A stretch of 5,127 nucleotides of DNA from Gallicola sp. (GTDB taxonomy: Bacteria; Bacillota; Clostridia; Tissierellales; Peptoniphilaceae), in assembly GCA_012798975.1 (NCBI GenBank), contig JAAZME010000058.1, positions 1 through 5,127 of the forward strand, written 5' to 3'. Below, in pieces: positions 1 through 4,947 of the stretch. The position numbers were made by a program, and so were the translations under genes. The notes below the pieces were generated by a model. The model was not told the origin of the DNA and searched no databases. It worked only from the letters and a program-made list of their open reading frames with translations. The stretch's first letter is position 1; each line of letters opens with the position of its first letter.

Positions 1-64
1 AGAATACATTTTCTTTTAAAAGCTTTTCATAAGCGGGCAGATCTTTAGGGATAATTAAAGGCAT
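1..64 (-). CDS. metA: Homoserine O-acyltransferase (MetA), N-terminal 21 codons only
   Basis: The gene starts at ATG 64-62 and runs off the left edge, so only its first 21 residues are visible. They read MPLIIPKDLPAYEKLL, then KENVF. This matches the characteristic MetA opening (MPI-x-(I/V)-P-x-x-LPA-x-x-x-L-x-x-EN-(I/V)-F). MetA acylates L-homoserine, the committing step of methionine biosynthesis in the cytoplasm. In Firmicutes most members use acetyl-CoA rather than succinyl-CoA, but the residues that decide this are outside the window. A GCGAGG element lies 8 bases before the start. The gene follows rsmA by 29 bases with no visible terminator or promoter, so it is probably the last visible member of the operon driven from the Met T-box leader near 4442. 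The identification rests on a short stretch, but the motif is distinctive. Confidence 0.78.
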   Translation of the reverse strand, partial: MPLIIPKDLPAYEKLLKENVF

Positions 65-93
65 CTTCTCATCCTCGCTTTCTTCCTTCTACT

Positions 94-963
94 CTATATC
101 GTCCTTCCTCTTTCTAAAAGCAGAGCTATATTCATAAAGTCGTCCATAGACAAGTTTTCTGCTCTTGATTTTTCGGAGATTGACAACTCTTCCAACACTT
201 CTCTTAAATTCTTTTTATCGACTTGTACAAATCCTTTTGTCAAAGAATTTAAAATTGTTTTTCTTCTTTTCACGAAGCCAGATCGTATCAAACCAAAAAG
301 AAACTCTTCATCCCCTGGATAATTTAAATTTCTTGTGGTTAAACGAATGACTGCACTATCTACATCCGGTTTCGGCATAAAAACCTGATTCGGTACTTTT
401 GCAATGATTTTGGCTTCTGAAAAATATCGGATAAACAAAGATAGACTTCCATAATTTGAATCCTTCTCTGTAGCCACCATTCTTTCAGCTACTTCTTTTT
501 GAACCATTACAGTAATAGATTCAACTCGATCCGCTCTTTTTAATATCGATTCGATAATCGGAGTCGTAATATAGTATGGAAGATTCGCTACAATTTTGAT
601 TCTTTTGCCTTCAGTATGTTCTTCCATAAAACTATCCCAATCAAATTTTAAAATATCTTCGTTTATAAATCGAATATTATCAAAATCTTTTAACGTTTCT
701 TTTAAAATCGGTATCAGCCTGGAATCTTTTTCAACACAAAATACTTTTTTCGCTCTCATCGCAAGTTCTTCAGTCAGTGTACCAATGCCTGGACCTACTT
801 CTAATATAATATCTTCTTTTGAAACTTCGGCTCCTTCGGCGATATTTCGAACTACATTACCATCGATTAAAAAATTCTGTCCTAATGCCTTTGAAAAAGT
901 AAATCCGTATTGTTTTAATATTTCACGAATATACTGAGGCTGATATAATCGTTTATCTTTCAT
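94..963 (-). CDS. rsmA: 16S rRNA (adenine(1518)-N6/adenine(1519)-N6)-dimethyltransferase RsmA/KsgA
   Basis: RsmA uses S-adenosylmethionine to dimethylate two adjacent adenines in the 3' terminal hairpin of 16S rRNA during late small-subunit assembly; its loss classically gives kasugamycin resistance. From ATG 963 the protein is 289 residues, close to the B. subtilis protein. Visible motifs are LGQNFL at about 27-32, the SAM-binding motif EVGPGIGTLT at about 55-64, the acidic motif VEKD at about 77-80, the catalytic NLPYY motif at about 127-131, the MPKPDVDSAVIRL segment at about 196-208, and the basic FVKRRKT segment with NSL at about 230-241. The reading frame stays open back to TTG 975 (four residues more), but ATG 963 gives the usual family N terminus before EILKQYGF. 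Neither start has a well-spaced ribosome binding site; AAAGG is 3 bases before TTG and 15 before ATG. The start lies inside the end of rnmV (11-base overlap), so coupled translation is likely. RsmA and RnmV are common neighbours in Firmicutes. Confidence 0.95.
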   Translation of the reverse strand: MKDKRLYQPQYIREILKQYGFTFSKALGQNFLIDGNVVRNIAEGAEVSKEDIILEVGPGIGTLTEELAMRAKKVFCVEKDSRLIPILKETLKDFDNIRFINEDILKFDWDSFMEEHTEGKRIKIVANLPYYITTPIIESILKRADRVESITVMVQKEVAERMVATEKDSNYGSLSLFIRYFSEAKIIAKVPNQVFMPKPDVDSAVIRLTTRNLNYPGDEEFLFGLIRSGFVKRRKTILNSLTKGFVQVDKKNLREVLEELSISEKSRAENLSMDDFMNIALLLERGRTI

Positions 964-1489
964 CCAGTTCTTCAACCGCCTTTGCTAATTCTTCTCGGGT
1001 AATATTGTAGGTATTGAGTTTTTTTAGAAACTGCTTTCCGTTTCCATATCCTATATGAAATTTTTTTCCTAAAGCAATTCTTCGTTCCTTGGATCCTTGT
1101 CCCACCAGTCCCAGCTGTACAAGATCAGAACTTGTAAAGGTCTCATTTCTCTGTATTTCTTGGGGCTTTGCGGACATCACTGCTTCAACGATCGCGGAAG
1201 AAGAGGCGTTTTCTACACCAATATCGCCTTTTTTTATTGCATTTTCCTGATCTAGAAAGGCATTTTTCGCTCCAGGCACCGCTTTATTAATCTGTTTGCG
1301 TATCTTTTCTCCCGCATAATCCGGATCGGTAAAGATGATGATCCCTCTCTCTTCTTGAGCTTTTTTAAGTTCTTCTAGAAAACCCTTGTTATAATACAGT
1401 CCTCCTGATGCGATGGTATCACAGTCTAACGCCCTCTTAACTGCGACTTCATCATCTCTTCCTTCTACTACTATTATTTCTTTAATCAA
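953..1489 (-). CDS. rnmV: Ribonuclease M5 (5S rRNA maturase)
   Basis: RNase M5 makes the final cuts that release mature 5S rRNA from its precursor in low-GC Gram-positive bacteria, acting on 5S rRNA bound by ribosomal protein L18. The protein is 178 residues, near the usual length of about 180-190. A Toprim domain opens the protein: VVEGRDD at 7-13 with the catalytic Glu9, and FTDPDYAGEKIR at 53-64 with the metal-binding Asp55 and Asp57. GVE follows at 91-93. The C-terminal part has the family-typical segments DLVQLGL at 122-128 and IGYGNGKQ at 146-153. The start codon is TTG at 1489-1487, chosen because AAGGAG lies 6 bases upstream and because the product then begins MIKEIIVVEGRDD like relatives. 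The start overlaps the end of tatD by 8 bases. DnaG-type primase and TopA also contain Toprim, but the size, motifs and rsmA neighbour make RnmV the clear choice. Confidence 0.95.
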   Translation of the reverse strand: MIKEIIVVEGRDDEVAVKRALDCDTIASGGLYYNKGFLEELKKAQEERGIIIFTDPDYAGEKIRKQINKAVPGAKNAFLDQENAIKKGDIGVENASSSAIVEAVMSAKPQEIQRNETFTSSDLVQLGLVGQGSKERRIALGKKFHIGYGNGKQFLKKLNTYNITREELAKAVEELDER

Positions 1490-2267
1490 GTTCTACTCCT
1501 TGAAGTCCGAATAGTTCTTCTGTATTTCTTCTTGTAGCATCTGATAATTCTACTAAACTGATCCCTCTTAGTTCGCAGATTTTATCTGCAACATGCTTTA
1601 CATACTTCGGTTCGTTTCTTTTGCCTCGATTCGGCTCTGGTGTAAGATAAGGAGAATCTGTTTCGATAAGCAGTCTTTCCAGCGGAATTTTCTTAGCTAC
1701 ATCCTTCGCAGCTTTCGCATTTTTGAAAGTAACTACTCCGGCTAAGGAAATATAATAACCTAAATTCATAAATAATTCCGCCATCTCCACTGAACCGGAA
1801 TAACAGTGCATGATTCCACGGACTTTCCCTTCATATTCCTTTAAGATATTATAAGTATCCTCGGTAGCATCTCTCATGTGTATTAAAACCGGCAGGCTCA
1901 TCTCCGAAGCGAGCTTCATCTGCTCTCTAAAGAGTTTAATCTGCTCTTCTTTATTATCTTTTCCATAATAATAATCCAGCCCAATCTCGCCTATGGCCAC
2001 CACTTTAGGATCTTCTGACCACTTCCGAAGGATTTCCAAATCTTCTTCTTGATAATGGGAAGCATCTTGAGGATGAATACCCACTCCTGCGAAAATATTA
2101 GGATAACGGTCCGCTAACTCCATCGCTTTTCTGCTTGATTTCATATCTGCACCGGGATTGATCACTAAAGAGATACCGTTTGATTTTAAAGACTTGATGA
2201 TGTCTTCCCGATCTTGATCAAATCGATCATCATCTAAATGCGCATGACTGTCGTATAAATATTTCAT
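1482..2267 (-). CDS. tatD: TatD-family metal-dependent hydrolase / DNase
   Basis: This is a TatD-family amidohydrolase-fold protein, a metal-dependent deoxyribonuclease (3'-5' exonuclease activity is known for E. coli TatD); the exact substrate of the Firmicutes homologue is less certain. The 261-residue protein has the family's metal ligands: the SHAH motif with His8 and His10, GEIGLDYY with Glu94, LIHMRDA with His130, MHCYSGS with His154, and ETDSPYL with Asp204. It also has the conserved GVGIHP at 61-66 and the RGKRNEP segment at 214-220. No signal peptide or membrane segment is visible, so it should be cytoplasmic. Its ATG shares one base with the metG stop codon (TAATG), which points to translational coupling; a GAGG element lies in the last metG codons. 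The metG-tatD-rnmV-rsmA order is conserved in Firmicutes, so this is the orthologue of B. subtilis YabD. It has no proven link to Tat secretion despite the name. Confidence 0.93.
   Translation of the reverse strand: MKYLYDSHAHLDDDRFDQDREDIIKSLKSNGISLVINPGADMKSSRKAMELADRYPNIFAGVGIHPQDASHYQEEDLEILRKWSEDPKVVAIGEIGLDYYYGKDNKEEQIKLFREQMKLASEMSLPVLIHMRDATEDTYNILKEYEGKVRGIMHCYSGSVEMAELFMNLGYYISLAGVVTFKNAKAAKDVAKKIPLERLLIETDSPYLTPEPNRGKRNEPKYVKHVADKICELRGISLVELSDATRRNTEELFGLQGVELD
1496..1501 (-). promoter_or_regulatory. Ribosome binding site for rnmV TTG start
   Basis: AAGGAG lies inside the last codons of tatD with a 6-base spacer to TTG 1489-1487. It is the main evidence that rnmV begins at this non-ATG codon and can recruit ribosomes itself rather than only by readthrough from tatD. 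Confidence 0.8.
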
Positions 2268-4225
2268 TAGGAAACCTCAGCTCCATCTTCTATATCTTCC
2301 AGTACGGAAAGCATAGTTAATTTCTCTCCCTTATCCGCCGCAAGAAGCATACCGTTTGATTCGACTCCTCTTAATTTTACGGGTTTTAGATTCATACAGA
2401 CAATCACTTTTTTTCCAACTAATTCTTCCGGCTCGTACCATTTTTTTATTCCTGAAACAATTTGTCTTGTCTCTTCTCCGACTTTCACTTGGAATACAAG
2501 GAGTTTATCTGCATCTGGATGTCTTTCTGCCTTTTCGATTAATCCGACTTGAAGTTTTACTTTGTCAAAATCATCTATTGTAATAAATTCTTCTTTTGTT
2601 TCTTCTATAATTTCGTCCTTATTGTTTTCAGCCATTTTTTCCTTCTTTCTTTTTTCTATCAGTTTTTTATTTTCAGCCTGCAGCCTCTCAACTTCCTTTT
2701 TCACATCCAGTCTAGGGAACAAATTCTCTGTCTTATGCACTTTCGTTCCAGGAGCAGTCTTTCCAAAGTCCCCTGCATCTTCCCAGAATAAATCATTAAA
2801 ATTCATTTGTATTGAGATACGTTCTACTGTATGAGAAAGGAACGGTTTAAGAAGAGTAGAGATGATACGTAAAGAATCCGCCAAATTATACATAACCGTA
2901 TCTAATCGTTCTTCATCTTTTTCTTTCGCTAATATCCATGGAGTAGTTTCATCGATATACTTATTTGTTCTTCGTATAACTTTCCAGATCTCCTCTAATG
3001 CTTGGCTGAAGTTCAAACTCTCCATATAATCTTCTACTATAGTAAGAGCCTCTGTGGCTGTTTGAATCAGTTCATTATCTACATCCTCTTTTTTGTCTGC
3101 AGCAGGAATGATTCCGGCATTATATTTTTCAATCATGGCAATTGTTCTGGAAACTAAATTCCCCAAGTCATTGCAAAGGTCAGAATTCATTCTTTGTATA
3201 AATTTCTCCGTAACGAAATTACCATCTTGACCAAAGGTAAATTCTCGCAGTACAAAATATTTTAATGCGTCGATTCCGTATAAATCTATGATCGGCTCTG
3301 GATAAACCACATTGCCTTTCGATTTGCTCATTTTATCCGCATCAAACAAGATCCATCCATGTCCAAACACCCGCTCAGGAAGAGGAAGATCTAAGGCCAT
3401 AAGAAGTGCAGGCCAAATTATTGTATGAAATCTTACTATTTCTTTACCTACCAAATGAACATTCGCAGGCCAGTATCGGTTAAATTCTTTCTCGACTCTA
3501 CCATATCCTATTCCTGTTAAATAACAGCTAAGGGCATCAATCCACACATAGATAACATGCTTTTCATCGAAAGGTACAGGTACACCCCAGTCAAAGCCTG
3601 TACGAGATACAGATAAATCTTCTAATCCATCTTTTAAGAAATTATTGATCATCTCATTTTTTCTAGATTCTGGTTGGATAAACTCTGGATGATCTTCATA
3701 TAATTTCAGAAGACGGTCTCTATAAGCCGAGAGCTTGAAAAAATAGGACTCTTCTTCGTGATAGTGGACTTCTCTGCCGCAGTCCGGACATTTACCCTCT
3801 ACAAGCTGGGCATCTGTCCAGTAGGATTCGCAAGGTGTGCAATAATGACCTTTGTATACAGATTTATAGATTTCGCCTTTATCGTATAATTTTTGAAAGA
3901 TATCCTGAACGTTTTTTTCGTGTTGAGGATCTGTACTTCTCACAAAGGCATCATAATTGATCTCTAACTTCTTCCATAGCTCTTTTGCACTGGCTACGAT
4001 CGGATCGATATAATCTAATGGTGTCTTTCCTGCTTCTTCCGACTTTTGAAAAAGTTTCTGTCCGTGTTCATCGGTTCCTGTTGTAAAGAACACATCATAG
4101 CCTTGAATCTCTTTGTATTTTTTTAATGTGTCCGCAATAATCGTTGTGTAGGTATGGCCCAAGTGCAGATTATCGCTAGGATAATAAATAGGTGTTGTTA
4201 TATAATAGGGTTTTTTTTCAGTCAT
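2267..4225 (-). CDS. metG: Methionyl-tRNA synthetase with C-terminal tRNA-binding domain
   Basis: This class I aminoacyl-tRNA synthetase activates methionine with ATP and loads it on initiator and elongator tRNA-Met in the cytoplasm. At 652 residues it is about the size of B. subtilis MetS. The HIGH-type motif is HLGH at 21-24. A connective-peptide knuckle carries four cysteines, CTPC at 129-132 and CPDC at 146-149, which should bind one zinc ion. The second signature is KMSKSKGN at 298-305. An alpha-helical anticodon-binding domain follows to about residue 505, including the TNKYIDETTPW segment at 420-430 typical of MetRS. A lysine/glutamate-rich linker (about 509-546) leads to an OB-fold tRNA-binding domain at about 547-652 (EMAP-II/Trbp111 type), with HPDADKLL at 569-576 and NLKPVKLRGVESNGML at 612-627. 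The ATG at 4225-4223 has AAGGAG five bases upstream. The gene is the first in its operon, directly behind a Met-specific T-box leader, which independently supports its identity. No damage or unusual features are seen. Confidence 0.97.
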   Translation of the reverse strand: MTEKKPYYITTPIYYPSDNLHLGHTYTTIIADTLKKYKEIQGYDVFFTTGTDEHGQKLFQKSEEAGKTPLDYIDPIVASAKELWKKLEINYDAFVRSTDPQHEKNVQDIFQKLYDKGEIYKSVYKGHYCTPCESYWTDAQLVEGKCPDCGREVHYHEEESYFFKLSAYRDRLLKLYEDHPEFIQPESRKNEMINNFLKDGLEDLSVSRTGFDWGVPVPFDEKHVIYVWIDALSCYLTGIGYGRVEKEFNRYWPANVHLVGKEIVRFHTIIWPALLMALDLPLPERVFGHGWILFDADKMSKSKGNVVYPEPIIDLYGIDALKYFVLREFTFGQDGNFVTEKFIQRMNSDLCNDLGNLVSRTIAMIEKYNAGIIPAADKKEDVDNELIQTATEALTIVEDYMESLNFSQALEEIWKVIRRTNKYIDETTPWILAKEKDEERLDTVMYNLADSLRIISTLLKPFLSHTVERISIQMNFNDLFWEDAGDFGKTAPGTKVHKTENLFPRLDVKKEVERLQAENKKLIEKRKKEKMAENNKDEIIEETKEEFITIDDFDKVKLQVGLIEKAERHPDADKLLVFQVKVGEETRQIVSGIKKWYEPEELVGKKVIVCMNLKPVKLRGVESNGMLLAADKGEKLTMLSVLEDIEDGAEVS

Positions 4226-4230
4226 AATAT

Positions 4231-4236
4231 CTCCTT
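4231..4236 (-). promoter_or_regulatory. Ribosome binding site of metG
   Basis: AAGGAG sits five bases before the metG ATG and directly follows a run of A residues. Its first bases form part of an A-run that can pair with the U-run of the upstream T-box terminator (see findings). Confidence 0.85.
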
Positions 4237-4245
4237 TTTTTGCAT

Positions 4246-4278
4246 AAAAAAAGCCTCCTATCTCCTAAGAGACGAAGG
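4246..4278 (-). terminator. Intrinsic terminator of the Met T-box
   Basis: CCUUC (4278-4274) pairs with GGAGG (4258-4254), and UCUC (4272-4269) with GAGA (4264-4261), with a small internal loop and a UUAG apical loop. A run of seven U follows at 4252-4246. It shares bases 4267-4278 with the antiterminator, so the two folds exclude each other: charged or absent tRNA-Met favours this hairpin and stops transcription before metG. Confidence 0.87.
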
Positions 4279-4298
4279 TTATCCGTGGTACCACTCTT
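4267..4298 (-). promoter_or_regulatory. T-box antiterminator with UGGU bulge
   Basis: AAGAG (4298-4294) pairs with CUCUU (4271-4267), and ACG (4286-4284) with CGU (4274-4272), leaving the seven-base bulge UGGUACC (4293-4287). In the T-box family the UGGN bases pair with the free NCCA 3' end of uncharged tRNA and stabilise this fold; here N is U, matching a discriminator A such as that of tRNA-Met. Confidence 0.88.
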
Positions 4299-4302
4299 TT
4301 TC

Positions 4303-4320
4303 AATCTGATAAATCAGATC
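4303..4320 (-). promoter_or_regulatory. T-box Stem III hairpin
   Basis: AUCUGA (4319-4314) and UCAGAU (4309-4304) form a six-pair stem, extended by a G-U pair (4320/4303), with a UUUA loop. Its place just before the antiterminator matches Stem III of T-box leaders. Confidence 0.75.
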
Positions 4321-4332
4321 CTCATTCATATC

Positions 4333-4428
4333 GAACTCCCGGGTCATCTTCAGTTTCTTCCTCCATTGCTTTTCACCAACCAGCAACTCTCTGCATTCAG
4401 ATAAAACCTACTCATCCGTTCATTGTTC
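4333..4428 (-). promoter_or_regulatory. T-box Stem I (tRNA anticodon and elbow recognition)
   Basis: The base pairs GAAC (4428-4425) with GUUC (4336-4333), closes a kink-turn, then pairs CGG (4418-4416) with CCG (4342-4340). Above it is the specifier loop (AGUA at 4412-4409 opposite the specifier), then GGUUUU (4408-4403) with GAAACU, and a distal hairpin closed by UUGC/GCAA holding the conserved distal loop. The AGAGAG bulge and distal loop are the T-box elements that contact the tRNA elbow. Confidence 0.8.
4345..4347 (-). promoter_or_regulatory. Specifier codon AUG (methionine)
   Basis: Within GAAGAUGACC on the 3' side of the specifier loop, AUG is preceded by a purine-rich GAAG and followed by the conserved A. 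It would pair with the CAU anticodon of tRNA-Met, in agreement with metG downstream. Confidence 0.87.
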
Positions 4429-4448
4429 CTTATTTAAATATCATTTTT

Positions 4449-4477
4449 ACTATATCATAATAAAGTATTTTAGTCAA
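4449..4477 (-). promoter_or_regulatory. Sigma-A promoter of the metG operon
   Basis: The -35 box TTGACT (4477-4472) and -10 box TATAGT (4454-4449) each differ from consensus by one base and are separated by the ideal 17 bases. Transcription should start near 4442. The promoter lies immediately after the rplL terminator and upstream of the T-box leader, so it gives the metG operon its own transcript. Confidence 0.88.
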
Positions 4478-4480
4478 TAT

Positions 4481-4508
4481 AAAAGAGGACTCCTTAGGAA
4501 TCCTCTTT
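4481..4508 (-). terminator. Intrinsic terminator of the rplJ-rplL transcript
   Basis: AAAGAGGAUUCC (4508-4497) pairs with GGAGUCCUCUUU (4493-4482) over 12 pairs (one G-U) around a UAA loop. The final U residues of the stem run into one more U at 4481. It begins 8 bases after the rplL stop codon. The U-run is short (UUUU then AUAU), so some readthrough is possible. Confidence 0.87.
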
Positions 4509-4516
4509 CTCTTAAA

Positions 4517-4906
4517 TTATTTTAAAGTAACTGTAGCGCCTACTTCTTCTAATTTAGCTTTTAATTCTTCAGCTGCTTCTTTAGCAACGCCTTCTTTGAT
4601 TACTTTTGGTGTTTCATCAACGATAGCTTTTGCATCTTTAAGTCCAAGACCAGTTGCTTCTTTAACTACTTTGATAACTTTGATTTTTTCTGCTCCAACT
4701 TCAGTTAATTCTACGTCGAATTCAGATTTTTCTTCAGCTGCAGGAGCTGCTCCGCCTGCTGCTGGTGCTCCAGCTGCTGCAACCGCTACAGGAGCTGCTG
4801 CAGATACTCCAAACTCTTCTTCTAATTCGCTTACTAATTCAGATAATTCTAATACTGTTAATTCTTTTACTTGCTCTACTAATTGAGTTACTTTTTCGCT
4901 TGCCAT
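4517..4906 (-). CDS. rplL: 50S ribosomal protein L7/L12
   Basis: L7/L12 forms the flexible stalk of the 50S subunit, bound as dimers to L10, and recruits and activates translation factor GTPases. The 129-residue protein has the usual layout: an N-terminal dimerisation and L10-binding domain (about 1-34), an Ala/Gly/Pro-rich hinge (about 35-59, with [17 protein letters not shown]), and a C-terminal factor-binding domain (about 60-129) containing the conserved [20 protein letters not shown] segment (positions 74-93) and ending in GATVTLK. It is slightly longer than the 121-125 residues common in the family because of the hinge. The ATG at 4906-4904 is preceded by AGGAGG with a 10-base spacer. 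rplJ lies 41 bases upstream, as in most bacteria, and the two are surely co-transcribed. Unlike the common rplJL-rpoBC order, a terminator and then metG follow instead of rpoB. Confidence 0.98.
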   Translation of the reverse strand: MASEKVTQLVEQVKELTVLELSELVSELEEEFGVSAAAPVAVAAAGAPAAGGAAPAAEEKSEFDVELTEVGAEKIKVIKVVKEATGLGLKDAKAIVDETPKVIKEGVAKEAAEELKAKLEEVGATVTLK

Positions 4907-4916
4907 GTTATATATT

Positions 4917-4922
4917 CCTCCT
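4917..4922 (-). promoter_or_regulatory. Ribosome binding site of rplL
   Basis: A full AGGAGG lies 10 bases before the rplL ATG. The spacer is somewhat longer than average, but the perfect match fits the high translation needed, since L7/L12 is present in several copies per ribosome. Confidence 0.8.
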
Positions 4923-4947
4923 AGAATGTTTTATAATTTTTATGCGA

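Larger units (their letters stand above)
4246..4442 (-). promoter_or_regulatory. Methionine T-box riboswitch leader (tRNA-Met sensing) of the metG operon
   Basis: This leader senses uncharged tRNA-Met and controls whether RNA polymerase reads on into metG. It runs from the predicted transcription start (about 4442) to the U-run of the terminator. A Stem I (4428-4333) shows the standard T-box landmarks in order: kink-turn strand AAUGA, AGUA of the specifier loop, AGAGAG bulge, distal loop with GGUUGGUGAAAA, specifier AUG, and kink-turn strand GGA. A small Stem III (4320-4303) follows, then the T-box sequence AGAGUGGUACCACGG, then the antiterminator/terminator switch. The AUG specifier, followed by the expected A, and the U in the UGGU bulge (pairs with discriminator A73) both fit tRNA-Met. 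The usual Stem II and IIA/B pseudoknot seem absent: only 12 bases separate Stem I from Stem III. The call is clear from sequence; fine pairing details are by eye. Confidence 0.93.

Noticed and set aside
65..93. A separate promoter or SAM riboswitch for metA
   Set aside because: The 29-base gap after rsmA is purine-rich, too short for a riboswitch, and shows no -35/-10 pair or hairpin; a promoter inside rsmA cannot be excluded.
165..937. Plus-strand open frames at 165-350 and 596-937
   Set aside because: They lie antisense to rsmA, which has all its family motifs. Their products are low-complexity Ser/Leu/Phe-rich and match nothing I recognise, and no convincing ribosome binding site or promoter is seen.
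2356..2834. Three overlapping plus-strand open frames (2356-2583, 2549-2791, 2562-2834) with hydrophobic Phe/Leu/Ser-rich products
   Set aside because: They are shadows of the metG C-terminal domain and its Lys/Glu-rich linker; AAA and GAA codons read in reverse give Phe and Ser/Leu runs that mimic membrane segments.
4222..4245. Seven-codon upstream frame (MQKKEIL) starting at ATG 4245-4243 and stopping over the metG start
   Set aside because: It begins directly after the terminator U-run with no ribosome binding site. It probably arises by chance from the A-rich spacer.
4304..4319. Palindrome ATCTGA-N4-TCAGAT as a possible repressor operator
   Set aside because: It is well downstream of the promoter and sits exactly where Stem III of the T-box is expected, so an RNA hairpin explains it.
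4735..4805. GCT/GCA-rich repetitive stretch that could be taken for a microsatellite
   Set aside because: It encodes the Ala/Pro/Gly hinge of L7/L12, which is normally repetitive. Codons vary and no exact repeat unit is maintained.
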